Of a stretch of 64,000 bases of DNA, positions 50,506 through 60,496 are shown in pieces. Origin of the DNA: Gillisia sp. Hel_I_86 (GTDB lineage Bacteria > Bacteroidota > Bacteroidia > Flavobacteriales > Flavobacteriaceae); NCBI RefSeq assembly GCF_007827275.1, contig NZ_VISE01000001.1:806001-870000 (forward strand). Reading direction: 5' to 3'. Position 1 is the first letter of the stretch, and each line of letters opens with the position of its first letter. The translations under genes were made by a program, and so were the position numbers. Below the pieces are notes generated by a model. It was not told the origin of the DNA. It ran no database searches and saw only the letters and a program-made list of their open reading frames with translations.

Positions 50506-52917
50506 TTATTCTGTTTTCAAACTTTTTATTGGATTTACACTGGCTGCCCTAAAACTCTTAATACCAATGGTTAAAAATGCAATTCCAAGAGTAATGATCG
50601 CGGCCAGCAAAAATAACCACCAGTGGATCTGGATACGATAGGCGAAATCCTGAAGCCATTTGTTCATGAGATAATAACTTAAGGGAAACGCGATCAGAAA
50701 TGAAATCCCTACCAGTTTGATAAAATCTTTTGACAATAATGTTACGATCTGCGTAGCCGAAGAGCCCAACACTTTCCTGATCCCTATTTCCTTAAAACGC
50801 TGTTCTGCCGTAAAGGTCACGAGCCCGAATAGTCCTAAGCAGGCAACTATAATCGTGAGAATGGCAAAAAGAGTAAGGATAGTTCCCATTTTACGTTCCT
50901 TGAGATACGTGTGATTGAAGGAATCGTCCAGAATACTATAGTTTAAAGCTTCTTTAGGATTATAACTGTTCCAATCTTCATCTAGGTTTTGGATAATGCC
51001 AGACATATCGGCAACTTTAGACCTGATGATCATTCCGCCATAAGGATTTTTCTTCAGGATAAGCGGTTCAATTTCCTGGTGCAGCGATTTAAAATTGAAA
51101 TTTTTTATTACCCCTATAACGGTTATATCCTTTAAACCTTCATTGGTATCCCGCTGAAAAATCTTGCCAATGGCGTCTTTGCCTATGCCAAGAACTTCGG
51201 CAGCTTTTTCATTCACAATAACCTTATCGCTTTCATCACCAAATTCTTTGAAAAAATTCCTGCCCTGCAGCAGTTCCATGCCCATTGTGGGAATGTAATT
51301 TTCATCTACATTATAAAAGAACATCCGGCGCTGGAAGTCCCCATTCAAAAAAATCCCACCTACCTCATTATCACTTTCACCCGCAGGAACAAATGCGGAA
51401 TGGGTTAGGTTTTCAATACGAGGATCCCTTTTTATCCTATCTATAAAATTATCTTCGTTATTTTCCAGTAAATAGGTATTTCGAACAACCAGAAGCTGAT
51501 CTTTGTTATAGCCTATGTCCTTGTTCTGAATATAGTTCATCTGCTCCTTCACTACCAAGGTGGCGAGAATGAGCCCGGTAGAGACCACGAACTGAAAAAT
51601 CACCAAACCACTACGAATCCCAGAACTTTTTCCGCTGCCCGAAAATTTCGACTTTAGAGCGTTTAACGGGTTAAAAGAGGAGAGGTAAAATGCAGGATAT
51701 GCTCCCGCGAAAATGGTGATAAGAAAGATAAGTCCCAATAAGGCTAAAATATAGACCGGTTTTAAAAGCATTGCAAATTCTATTTCCTTTCCCGCTAATT
51801 GATTGAAAAAAGGCAGTGCAATCGAGAAAAGAGCGATAGCCAGAAAAGTGGTGATCAGCGTTGAAACGAAAGCTTCTGATAAAAACTGATAAATAAGTTG
51901 CTTTTTATTGGATCCCAAGACTTTGCGGATGCCGACTTCTTTAGATCTTTTGGAAGCAGAGGCCGTTGCGAGGTTCATAAAGTTGATACAGGCAATCACC
52001 AGCATAAAAAATGCCACGGCACTAAAAATATAGATGTACTTGATATCCCCGCCCTGTTCCAAAGTAGTGGCATCAGAGAAATCAGAATATAGATGAATAT
52101 GGGTGAGTGGCTGAAGGAAAAGTCCCAGACTGTTGTCTTTTTGAAATTCTTCGTAAGAGGTACCAATCGCATCCATCATCTGCGGACCCATATATTTTTT
52201 GTTGATCTCGGGGAGTTTGGCTTCAACCGAACCAATATCGGTTCCTTTTTTGAGCACCAAATAAGTGAAAAAATCAGATTGCATCCAGGAGGTATTTTTG
52301 GCTGGCGCATAACCTAAAGTAGAAACGAGCATATCAAAATGAAAATGTGAGTTTTTGGGAATATCTTCCATCACCCCAGAAACAGTTAGCTTTTCATCCC
52401 TATTTGTAACGGTAATCGTCTTTCCAACAGGATCTGAATCCCCAAAAATATTCCTGGCCAAAGATTCTGAAATAACTACCGAATTTGGTTCATTCAATGG
52501 GGTATTTTTATTTCCCTGAATGATAGGCAGTGTAAAAACATCGAAAAAATTGGGATCTACATACGCCAGACTATTCTGGCCGTAATAAGATCCGTTGAAT
52601 TCAATTCTGTTGTTAAAAGATTTTGCCAGTCGGGTGGCGTCTATCACTTCGGGAAGATCATTTTTGAGGGTTTGTGCAACGGGAGCCATTACCACGGCCT
52701 CTTTTATCGCTTCGTTTTTGATATTCGCCTTAAAAACCACCCGGACTATCTGGTCTGCCTTTACGTTAAACTTATCGTAGCTCAGTTCATTTACCACATA
52801 GAGCATCATCATAATACACGAGGCAATTCCCAGGGCAAGCCCCATAATATTGATGGAAAAAGTGCCTTTGTTCTTAATGATATTCCGCCAGCCCGTTTTT
52901 AAATAATTCTTGATCAT
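50506..52917 (-). CDS. MacB-like ABC permease with two FtsX domains (permease 1)
   Basis: The 803-residue protein has an N-terminal helix (FSINIMGLALGIASCIMMMLYV, about residues 20-42), a first periplasmic MacB_PCD domain, three helices starting at VAFFMLVIACINFMNLA (about 290), a second periplasmic domain (about 450-680), and a last FtsX block starting near 690. The FtsX signature EIGIRKVLGS appears twice. The C-terminus is NPIKSLKTE. It should couple the ATPase to export of a peptide, lipid or drug by mechanotransmission. The substrate is unknown. Confidence 0.9.
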   Translation of the reverse strand: MIKNYLKTGWRNIIKNKGTFSINIMGLALGIASCIMMMLYVVNELSYDKFNVKADQIVRVVFKANIKNEAIKEAVVMAPVAQTLKNDLPEVIDATRLAKSFNNRIEFNGSYYGQNSLAYVDPNFFDVFTLPIIQGNKNTPLNEPNSVVISESLARNIFGDSDPVGKTITVTNRDEKLTVSGVMEDIPKNSHFHFDMLVSTLGYAPAKNTSWMQSDFFTYLVLKKGTDIGSVEAKLPEINKKYMGPQMMDAIGTSYEEFQKDNSLGLFLQPLTHIHLYSDFSDATTLEQGGDIKYIYIFSAVAFFMLVIACINFMNLATASASKRSKEVGIRKVLGSNKKQLIYQFLSEAFVSTLITTFLAIALFSIALPFFNQLAGKEIEFAMLLKPVYILALLGLIFLITIFAGAYPAFYLSSFNPLNALKSKFSGSGKSSGIRSGLVIFQFVVSTGLILATLVVKEQMNYIQNKDIGYNKDQLLVVRNTYLLENNEDNFIDRIKRDPRIENLTHSAFVPAGESDNEVGGIFLNGDFQRRMFFYNVDENYIPTMGMELLQGRNFFKEFGDESDKVIVNEKAAEVLGIGKDAIGKIFQRDTNEGLKDITVIGVIKNFNFKSLHQEIEPLILKKNPYGGMIIRSKVADMSGIIQNLDEDWNSYNPKEALNYSILDDSFNHTYLKERKMGTILTLFAILTIIVACLGLFGLVTFTAEQRFKEIGIRKVLGSSATQIVTLLSKDFIKLVGISFLIAFPLSYYLMNKWLQDFAYRIQIHWWLFLLAAIITLGIAFLTIGIKSFRAASVNPIKSLKTE

Positions 52918-52957
52918 TATTTCATTTTTTATTCCCCCTTCGGGGGTTAGGGGGCTT

Positions 52958-55363
52958 TTATTCCGTCCGTAAACTTTTTACCGGGTTTGCCATGGCAATT
53001 TTCAGGGTTTGAAGTAAAATAAGGACTACCGTAATACTTCCTATCAAAATGATTGCAGTTAAAAATGGCTTTATACCAATGGTTATGCGATAGGAATAAT
53101 TTTCTAGCCAAAGCTGCATTAGCCAATAAGCCAAAGAACAAGCAATAATTATTGCTATTGCCAGAACAATTAAAAATTCCTTTATAAACAAATAACCAAT
53201 GCTTTTAATTGATGCACCTAAAATCTTTCTTATCCCCATTTCCTTTATACGTTTATCTATATTCAATGCGACCATTCCAAAAATTCCCATTAAGGCAATA
53301 AGCAAAGCCAATACCGTAGCTGTAGTTGCGGCCTTTCTAAATCTAATTTCGCGAGCATACAAATTCTCCAAGGTTTCGTCCATAAATTTGTATTCGAAAG
53401 ATGAACCAGGCATCAGTACTTGCCATTTTTTTTGAATTTCGGCCAGACTTTGATGAACAGAATTTGGGTTTATTTTAAAAGTGAAATAGCGATAGATGGC
53501 ATTCGAGTTTACGTTAAAAATCACTTGAGGTTTTATCGGTTGCTGCATAGTTTCAAAATGGAAATCGCCAAATACACCAGTAATAATAAGGGGTTCATCT
53601 TCTCCTACAATCGTTAGTTGTTGGTCAATGGCCTCGTGTGCATTTTTAAAACCGTAAGCCTCCACAGCCTTTTTGTTGATTACAACCTTATTAGCGTTAG
53701 GCTCATTGTCTAGCAAATTTCTACCTGCCAATAATGGAATTTTATATGTTTCCAGATACGATTCATCTGCAACAAAACCTTGTGCCGAAATTGCCAGATC
53801 AGGATTTTCTCCGGCTTTATAGGAAGATATTTGAAAACCATTATTACCATTTGGTATTTCATAAGAAAGGCTCACATTTTGTACAGAAGGTATTTTTTTA
53901 AAATCATCTCGTATTGTTTTCATTTTCTGAATACCTTCCGGTGTCCAGTCTCTTGGTGCGGCAGCGGTCACAACGTAATCTTTATCGTACCCCAGTCCTT
54001 TTCCGAAGAAAAAATCTACCTGTTTTGCAACTATCAATGCCGAGATAAGAACAACAAGTGCCGTTACGTATTGAAAACCTAAAAGTGTCTTGCGTAAAGT
54101 TTCGCTGCTATAATTATTCTTCAATTTCCCTTTTAGCGCATCGATAGATTTAAAGGACGATAACACAACTGCTGGATAAAGTCCTGCCAATATGCCAATA
54201 ACCAGTACAAGCAAGAGCGGAATCAGTATAAAATAAATTGGAAATTGTGATAAAGAAATCAGTTCCTTTCCAATTAATTCCCCAAACCACGTTCCCAAAA
54301 ATGGATATGCGATACAGGCTAAAATGGTTGCTATTCCTGTTAAAATGATCGATTCACTTAAAAATTGTATAATCAATTGTTTTTTTCTTCCGCCCAAAAC
54401 CTTACGGATGCCAATCTCACGCATTCGGCTTCCAGAGTGGCTTATCGAGATATTTATAAAGTTTATCATCGCCATTAGCAAGATGAAAAGTCCGATAAAT
54501 GATAAGGTATAAAGCATCTGTTTTATCGTGCGGTCGTCTTTTTCCAAATAGTAATCGCTTAATTTTACGGGGAGAATGCTTAGGTTTTTCTGAATTTCTT
54601 CGGAAGTATGGTTCTTTATCAATTCTTGAATGGGAATTTCTAAATCTCTGGGCGTTTTGCCCGGTTGAAGTTCTATATAGGAAACATAGATGGTTGATTC
54701 CCAATTCTGAAAATTGTCTCGGTTAAAATACGTTGCAGAGTTTTTGGCAATAAAAAATCCGTTATCGTCCTTCTCAAAAAACTCGGAAACAGAATTTTTT
54801 GAAATTTCGGCTAACACACCAGTAATCGTAAATTCGTTACTTTCCCCATCAAAGTTCTGAATAGTCAAGGTCTTTCCTACCACATCCGTTTTTCCGAAGA
54901 ATTTTATAGCTTTTCCAGATTTGATAATAACTGAAAATGGATTCTCAAATGCAGTTTTGGCATTTCCGTGCAACAATTCAAAACCATACATTTCCAAAAA
55001 ACTTTCATCGCCCAATTGAATGCCTTCCCTATAGTTCATATTTCCGTTAGAAATAATCGATGTAATGCCATCCCAGCGATAATAATTAGCGACCAATTGT
55101 GGATAATTTTCTTTTAGACTTTCAGCTAAAGGTGCCAAAGTTGTAAAATCTGCTCCCGTATTGGGGTTTTTCCATTGGCTGGTTAAAAGATATTGCCTTT
55201 CAGCATTTTTCAGGTTTTTATTTACCTGAAGTTCCTGCCACACAAAAGCAGCAATAAGCAATGCAAAACTGATCCCTATAAACAGCCCTAGAATATGTAT
55301 AGCTGTATTGAGCTTTTTCTTTTTTAAGTTCCGCCACGCTATTTTAAAGTAATTCCTTATCAT
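52958..55363 (-). CDS. MacB-like ABC permease with two FtsX domains (permease 2)
   Basis: An 801-residue paralogue of permease 1 with the same order of domains. The frame extends 27 codons upstream, but ATG at 55363 gives the shared start MIRNYFKIAWRNLKKKKLN and is preferred. EIGIRKVLGGRKKQLIIQFLSE lies near residue 315 and EMGIRKILGASIKSIGYLFIKEF near 720. It ends with NPVKSLRTE. Confidence 0.9.
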   Translation of the reverse strand: MIRNYFKIAWRNLKKKKLNTAIHILGLFIGISFALLIAAFVWQELQVNKNLKNAERQYLLTSQWKNPNTGADFTTLAPLAESLKENYPQLVANYYRWDGITSIISNGNMNYREGIQLGDESFLEMYGFELLHGNAKTAFENPFSVIIKSGKAIKFFGKTDVVGKTLTIQNFDGESNEFTITGVLAEISKNSVSEFFEKDDNGFFIAKNSATYFNRDNFQNWESTIYVSYIELQPGKTPRDLEIPIQELIKNHTSEEIQKNLSILPVKLSDYYLEKDDRTIKQMLYTLSFIGLFILLMAMINFINISISHSGSRMREIGIRKVLGGRKKQLIIQFLSESIILTGIATILACIAYPFLGTWFGELIGKELISLSQFPIYFILIPLLLVLVIGILAGLYPAVVLSSFKSIDALKGKLKNNYSSETLRKTLLGFQYVTALVVLISALIVAKQVDFFFGKGLGYDKDYVVTAAAPRDWTPEGIQKMKTIRDDFKKIPSVQNVSLSYEIPNGNNGFQISSYKAGENPDLAISAQGFVADESYLETYKIPLLAGRNLLDNEPNANKVVINKKAVEAYGFKNAHEAIDQQLTIVGEDEPLIITGVFGDFHFETMQQPIKPQVIFNVNSNAIYRYFTFKINPNSVHQSLAEIQKKWQVLMPGSSFEYKFMDETLENLYAREIRFRKAATTATVLALLIALMGIFGMVALNIDKRIKEMGIRKILGASIKSIGYLFIKEFLIVLAIAIIIACSLAYWLMQLWLENYSYRITIGIKPFLTAIILIGSITVVLILLQTLKIAMANPVKSLRTE

Positions 55364-55451
55364 CTTAAAAAGCTTAATTGTTATCTGTTTATCGTTATTT
55401 GTGTCTCTGCCATCTGCATACTGCGACTGCTTACTTATTCCCAAGGGGCTT

Positions 55452-57833
55452 TTATTCGGTTCTTAGACTTTTTACTGGGTTTTGCATCGCCGTTTTTATG
55501 GTTTTTATGCCTATCGTAATAAATGCGATCATTAAAACGATAAGACTTGATAATATAAAGATCCACCAGCTTAGGTCGGTTTTATAGGCGAAATTTTCCA
55601 GCCATTTATTCATGAAATACCATCCAAGGGGAATGGCGAAGAGAATTGCCAAGGAAACAAGGATTAGAAAATCTTTACTTATCAGGGCGACGATATTGAA
55701 AACTTCAGCCCCAAGGACTTTTCGTACACCTATTTCTTTTACACGATATTTTAAAATAAAGGTTGTTAGCGCAAATAATCCCATAATGGAAATAACGATT
55801 GCAATGATTCCAAAGAAACTGATAACCTTCTGTAGCCTGTAATAAGAAGAAAATAATTGCTGAAAATTATCATCCAGAAAGGAATATCGCATGGGTGTTC
55901 CCGGTTCAACCTGTTTCCATAGAGTTTCTATTTTATCTATGCTGGCTTTAGGATTTCGAGTGTTTAATCTTGCCAGGATCGCACCACCAGACTGGAACAT
56001 GCAGGCTTCGTTCCCAATAGTAAAAACTGCAGGCTGAACTTTATTTTCAAATCCCAACACATTGAAATCTTTTACAATTCCCACAATTTGCATTGGTTTC
56101 TCTTCACAGCCCGGAAAAAATAGGTTTTCACCCAGTAAATTTTCAGAACTCAATTTGGCAGCGGCAGTTTCATTGATAATGGCAGTTGTTGTATGCTGGT
56201 CTGGCCCTGTATTTTGAAAATCCCTGCCTTTCATAATAGTTGTTTCCAGGGTCGCGAAATAATCTGCACTTATTTTGACCGAATTCATTTTAAATTCTTC
56301 ATTTTTAAAACTGAAATTGACGGTTGAAGAATCGGCATACTTATCTCCGGGAACGTTCGTCGTTTTGGCAACAGCTTCCACGCCCGGAATCTCCAGCAAT
56401 TGATCTCTTACGGTTTCAAAATTGGTATCCCTGGTATTCTGGGATGATTCAATACGTACGAGCTGTTCTTCTGAAAAACCTTTGTCCTTGGATTGGATAT
56501 AATTCAATTGTTTATTGATCACTATAATGGCGATGATGAAAAATGACGTGACGATAAATTGAAAAACAACCAGCACATTTCTTAATACGAGCCCTTTATT
56601 TCCTTTTGAAGTTCCGCCATTCAGGATTTTCAAAAGATTGAACCTGGATAAGAGAATAGAAGGGAAAAGACCCGAAATGAGAATGATTGCTCCCAAACAA
56701 AGACCAATCTGGGCCAGAAACTCAAAATTACTGCTTAAGCTAAGTTCAAGCCCAAAAACGCTATTCACATACGGCAAACTTAGAAGCACGACACCAATTG
56801 CTATTACCAGGCTTATAACGCATTGCAGGATCGCTTCGGCCATAAACTGCCAGAACAGGTTCCAGGTTCCAGATCCAAGTACTTTTCGCACTCCAATTTC
56901 TTTAGCTTTTCCGAGTGATTTCGCGATACTAAGATTGCTGAAATTAATAGCCCCAATAATCAATAATAGAATTGCAAGGATAAAAAGTACGACAACGGTC
57001 TTTATGTTGCTGTTTACATATTTTGAAAAATTGTGAATATTGGGCACGGCATCTACAAAAAGACTGGTTTTCTTAGTCCCCTTTTGATAATCTTCAAAAG
57101 TTTGATTTTCTTTTTTCAGCTGCTCATTAAAATATGCCCTGTTAATACGATCGGTGATATTTAATTCTGCAACAGGATTTTTTAATTTAATATAGGTGGT
57201 ATAGGAAAAATTTTGCCAGTGGTTAACTTCTTGTCCATAAGGATCATTTGCAACTAAATTTATTTTAAGATGGCTCGGCGTTTCCAATGGTGCCATCACC
57301 CCGGTAACCGTAGTCTCAAAAAAATTGTAAAGCTTGATTGTTTGCCCAATAGGATTTGTACTGCCAAATAACTTTTCGCTGAGGTTTTCACTAATAAGAA
57401 CAGAATTAGGTTCTTGCAGGGGATTTTTTGTATCGCCCTGTACAATTTTAAGTGGGAATACCTTAAAGAAATTACTATCGGCTATAATCAGACCGTCCTG
57501 ATATACACTTTTCTCGTTGGTACTGATCAAACCTTCATAATCCCCACTTTCCTGAATCGCAGTGGAAGTAATAATATTAGGATCTTTTTCAGCTAAAAAG
57601 GATGCCAGAGGGGCGGGTGTATTATATTGCACATCCCCGTTGGTTTCCATACCCACGCGATAAACCTTTTCCAGTTGTGGAGACCAGGTGTCGTAACTTA
57701 GCTCATAATTGAGATAAAGCAGTACGATGATAAAGCTCGCCAAACCGGCAGAAAGTCCCACGATATTAATGAGGGTGTAAGATTTGGCATTCCAAATGCT
57801 TCTCCAGGCTATTTTAAAATTGTGTTTGATCAT
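55452..57833 (-). CDS. MacB-like ABC permease with two FtsX domains (permease 3)
   Basis: A 793-residue paralogue. It starts MIKHNFKIAWRSIWNAKSYT, has EIGVRKVLGSGTWNLFWQFMAEAI in the first FtsX block and EIGVRKVLGAEVFNIVALISKDF in the second, and ends NPVKSLRTE. The hairpin at 57849-57881 lies 15 bases before its start codon. Confidence 0.9.
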   Translation of the reverse strand: MIKHNFKIAWRSIWNAKSYTLINIVGLSAGLASFIIVLLYLNYELSYDTWSPQLEKVYRVGMETNGDVQYNTPAPLASFLAEKDPNIITSTAIQESGDYEGLISTNEKSVYQDGLIIADSNFFKVFPLKIVQGDTKNPLQEPNSVLISENLSEKLFGSTNPIGQTIKLYNFFETTVTGVMAPLETPSHLKINLVANDPYGQEVNHWQNFSYTTYIKLKNPVAELNITDRINRAYFNEQLKKENQTFEDYQKGTKKTSLFVDAVPNIHNFSKYVNSNIKTVVVLFILAILLLIIGAINFSNLSIAKSLGKAKEIGVRKVLGSGTWNLFWQFMAEAILQCVISLVIAIGVVLLSLPYVNSVFGLELSLSSNFEFLAQIGLCLGAIILISGLFPSILLSRFNLLKILNGGTSKGNKGLVLRNVLVVFQFIVTSFFIIAIIVINKQLNYIQSKDKGFSEEQLVRIESSQNTRDTNFETVRDQLLEIPGVEAVAKTTNVPGDKYADSSTVNFSFKNEEFKMNSVKISADYFATLETTIMKGRDFQNTGPDQHTTTAIINETAAAKLSSENLLGENLFFPGCEEKPMQIVGIVKDFNVLGFENKVQPAVFTIGNEACMFQSGGAILARLNTRNPKASIDKIETLWKQVEPGTPMRYSFLDDNFQQLFSSYYRLQKVISFFGIIAIVISIMGLFALTTFILKYRVKEIGVRKVLGAEVFNIVALISKDFLILVSLAILFAIPLGWYFMNKWLENFAYKTDLSWWIFILSSLIVLMIAFITIGIKTIKTAMQNPVKSLRTE

Positions 57834-57848
57834 ATTTTATGTTTTTTC

Positions 57849-57881
57849 AGACCTAACAGGTTTTAAAAACCTGTTAGGTCT
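57849..57881. repeat. Near-perfect hairpin upstream of permease 3
   Basis: AGACCTAACAGGTTTT pairs with AACCTGTTAGGTCT and is followed by TTTTTT on the plus strand. On the coding (minus) strand it sits just before the start codon, where it could hinder or time translation. The plus-strand T run looks like a terminator, but in the direction of the operon there is none. Confidence 0.7.
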
Positions 57882-57945
57882 TTTTTTAACTGCGACTACT
57901 ATTTTCAGCCTTCGGGGGAAATGTTCGAAGGACAAAGGGGGCTTT

Positions 57946-60363
57946 TTACTCCGTCCTCAAACTCTTCACCGGGTTCTGCATTGCGGCACGAATCGTCCTA
58001 AAACTTATCGTTAGAATGGCGATCACTAGTGCGATAACCCCCGCACTTATAAAAATCCAGATATTCAAATCCATTCTATACGGATAGCTTTGCAACCATT
58101 CATTACTGAAATACCAGGCGATGGGCGTCGCTATTAAAAAAGCGATCCCAACAAGTTTTAAGAAATCTGAAGTGAGTAATACAGTGATTTTTGACACGCT
58201 GGCTCCAACCACTTTTCTGATACCAATTTCTTTGCGCCGTTGTGATACCACCAATAATGAGATCGCAAATAGCCCTATACAGCTTAAAACTATTGCTAGG
58301 ATGGAACCACTGCTTATCATAGTGGTCATCATACGTTCTTTCATAAGGGTGCGGTCTATATTTTCATCGAGGAAAGAACCCAGAAATTCTGCATTGGGTT
58401 CAATTTTATTCCAGGCTAGTTTTACTTCATTAAAGGAATTGCTTAGGTTTTGGGGTGCTACTTTCACATATCCATAGCGTAAATTCCAATTCGGTTTTAG
58501 GAAGAGGGATAGTGGTTCAATTTCTTTGTCCATTGACTGAAAATTGTAGTCTTTCACCACGCCGATTATTGAAAAACGAATGCTATCGTCCAGGATAATA
58601 CTGGAGTTAAGAATGTCCTCTTCTCTGAGTTCTTTGGCCATAGCTTCATTAATAACCATAGAAAGCGTGTCTGAAGGACGGGAACGGTCAAATCTTCTGC
58701 CTTTTATCAACTCTAGGTCAACTGTTCCCTCATAGTCATAATCCACCATAAGGATATTGGTTTTAACTACTCTCCCCTGGTGTTCAAATCCCATAACACT
58801 GGTTGTAGTGCTATGGTCTTTTCCTATTCCCAGGATATTATTGGCAGCAGTTATACTTTTAATTCCCGGTTTATCGTTCAATTCGTTTCTAAGCAATTGC
58901 ATGGTGCGGAAATCGTCTTTTTTTCCATTCAGCGGAAAGGAAATCACCTGTTCTTTGTTGAACCCGAGGTCTTTATTCCGCATAAACTGAAGCTGATTCC
59001 AAAGTACAAGCGTTCCGCTGATTAATAGTATCGCAATGCTAAACTGCACTACAATCAAGGTGTTCCGTACCTGATTGCCACCCTGTAAATTGATTTTCCC
59101 TTTTAAAGCTTTTAAGGTGCCCAGTTTGCTCAAAAGCAGGGCAGGATACCCCCCGGCAATAACGGTAATGAAAATGATAAAAAAACTAAAACCGATCAGG
59201 CTTCGAAAACCAATAACATTATTGAAATTCGCACTTGTATTAAAAAGGGTTTGAAAAGGTTCTATGAATAGATAGGCGATCAATAATCCTATAAGTGTAG
59301 CGCTTAGAAAAACAAGGATACTTTCTCCCCAAAACTGAAAAAACAGCTGGATTTTCCGTGCTCCAAGGGTTTTTCGCATTCCAATTTCCCGAAGTCGCTG
59401 TGAACTTTTAGCAATATTCATATTGATAAAATTCACGCTAGCAATTAATAATATTAGAAAAGCGATGCCCAAGATCAGGTAAGGATAGGTTCTGTTTGGT
59501 ATAGCCATACCATTTTCAACCTTTACAAAATTCAGGTCTTTTACAGATAAAAGTCGCTGCTGAATATATTGTCCGTCTTTACCGGGTTTTGCCCCATCCC
59601 TTTTAGCATTGGTAATGGCATCTGCATAGTGCAGTTCTGAAAAATTCCGGGTAGATTTTTCAAACCCCGCAGGAGAAATCCCTTCAGCCAGTTGTATATA
59701 GACTTCGTGATTGGAATTATCCCACCGGCCTATATTTCTTCCGTATGCATGTTGGGACTGGCTCTTAAAATTTAAGGCGATATCGAATCCTATATTGCTT
59801 TCCGCAGGAATATTTTTAATAATGGAAGTGACTGTAAAAGGGACTTCCTGTTCATCAATAAAAATTTTCACTGTTTTTCCGAGTGCGGTTTCTTTACCAA
59901 AAAGTATTTTTGCCGCTTTTTCGGTAAGGGCAACTTCAGATTTATCGGAAACAGGATTTTTATTTCCTTTTAAAACCGGAAAAGTAAAGATTGAAAAGAA
60001 TTCCGGATCTACAAAAGCCGATTGTAACCTTACCTGATTGTCACCAATACTCGCCAGAACGCCCCCACCATTAAACCGGGTTATTTTCTCCACTCCGGGA
60101 ACTTCTTCTTTAAGAGCAGCGGCAAAAGGTAGCGGATTGGCTATGCCGGCTTCGGGTCCTTTAGGAGTATATTCTGTATGGTAAACCTGATAAATGTTGT
60201 CGGCATTTTCATGGAACTTATTATAAGAAAGTTCGAAAAATGAATATATTGAAAGTAAAATTGCGGCTCCAAAAGCTACGGAAAGCCCGAAAACATTTAG
60301 AGAACTAAAGGTCTTCTCTTTCCAGAGGCTCCTCCACGCTATTTTTAAGTAATTCCTGATCAT
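57946..60363 (-). CDS. MacB-like ABC permease with two FtsX domains (permease 4)
   Basis: An 805-residue paralogue with the start MIRNYLKIAWRSLWKEKTFSS. EIGMRKTLGARKIQLFFQFWGE and EIGIRKVVGASVSKITVLLTSDF mark the two FtsX blocks, and the end is NPVKSLRTE. The 112-bp gap to permease 3 closely resembles the gap between permeases 5 and 6. Confidence 0.9.
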   Translation of the reverse strand: MIRNYLKIAWRSLWKEKTFSSLNVFGLSVAFGAAILLSIYSFFELSYNKFHENADNIYQVYHTEYTPKGPEAGIANPLPFAAALKEEVPGVEKITRFNGGGVLASIGDNQVRLQSAFVDPEFFSIFTFPVLKGNKNPVSDKSEVALTEKAAKILFGKETALGKTVKIFIDEQEVPFTVTSIIKNIPAESNIGFDIALNFKSQSQHAYGRNIGRWDNSNHEVYIQLAEGISPAGFEKSTRNFSELHYADAITNAKRDGAKPGKDGQYIQQRLLSVKDLNFVKVENGMAIPNRTYPYLILGIAFLILLIASVNFINMNIAKSSQRLREIGMRKTLGARKIQLFFQFWGESILVFLSATLIGLLIAYLFIEPFQTLFNTSANFNNVIGFRSLIGFSFFIIFITVIAGGYPALLLSKLGTLKALKGKINLQGGNQVRNTLIVVQFSIAILLISGTLVLWNQLQFMRNKDLGFNKEQVISFPLNGKKDDFRTMQLLRNELNDKPGIKSITAANNILGIGKDHSTTTSVMGFEHQGRVVKTNILMVDYDYEGTVDLELIKGRRFDRSRPSDTLSMVINEAMAKELREEDILNSSIILDDSIRFSIIGVVKDYNFQSMDKEIEPLSLFLKPNWNLRYGYVKVAPQNLSNSFNEVKLAWNKIEPNAEFLGSFLDENIDRTLMKERMMTTMISSGSILAIVLSCIGLFAISLLVVSQRRKEIGIRKVVGASVSKITVLLTSDFLKLVGIAFLIATPIAWYFSNEWLQSYPYRMDLNIWIFISAGVIALVIAILTISFRTIRAAMQNPVKSLRTE

Positions 60364-60382
60364 AATTTTTATGTTTTAAAGA

Positions 60383-60409
60383 CCTACAAGGTTTTGGAAA
60401 CCTTGTAGG
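60383..60409. repeat. Perfect hairpin upstream of permease 4
   Basis: CCTACAAGGTTT and AAACCTTGTAGG form a perfect 12-bp stem with loop TGG, 19 bases before the start codon. It is related to the hairpins at 57849 and 62960. Confidence 0.7.
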
Positions 60410-60496
60410 AGTTTACTTTTTTTTCATTTTCACCCAACCATCAACTTACCGTTCGAGTATAAATCCTCCCCCTTTGGGGGAGTTAGAGGGGGCTTT

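Noticed and set aside
57849-57881. Hairpin with T run considered as the terminator between permeases 4 and 3.
   Set aside because: The T run follows the hairpin only on the plus strand; the operon is on the minus strand, where no T run follows.
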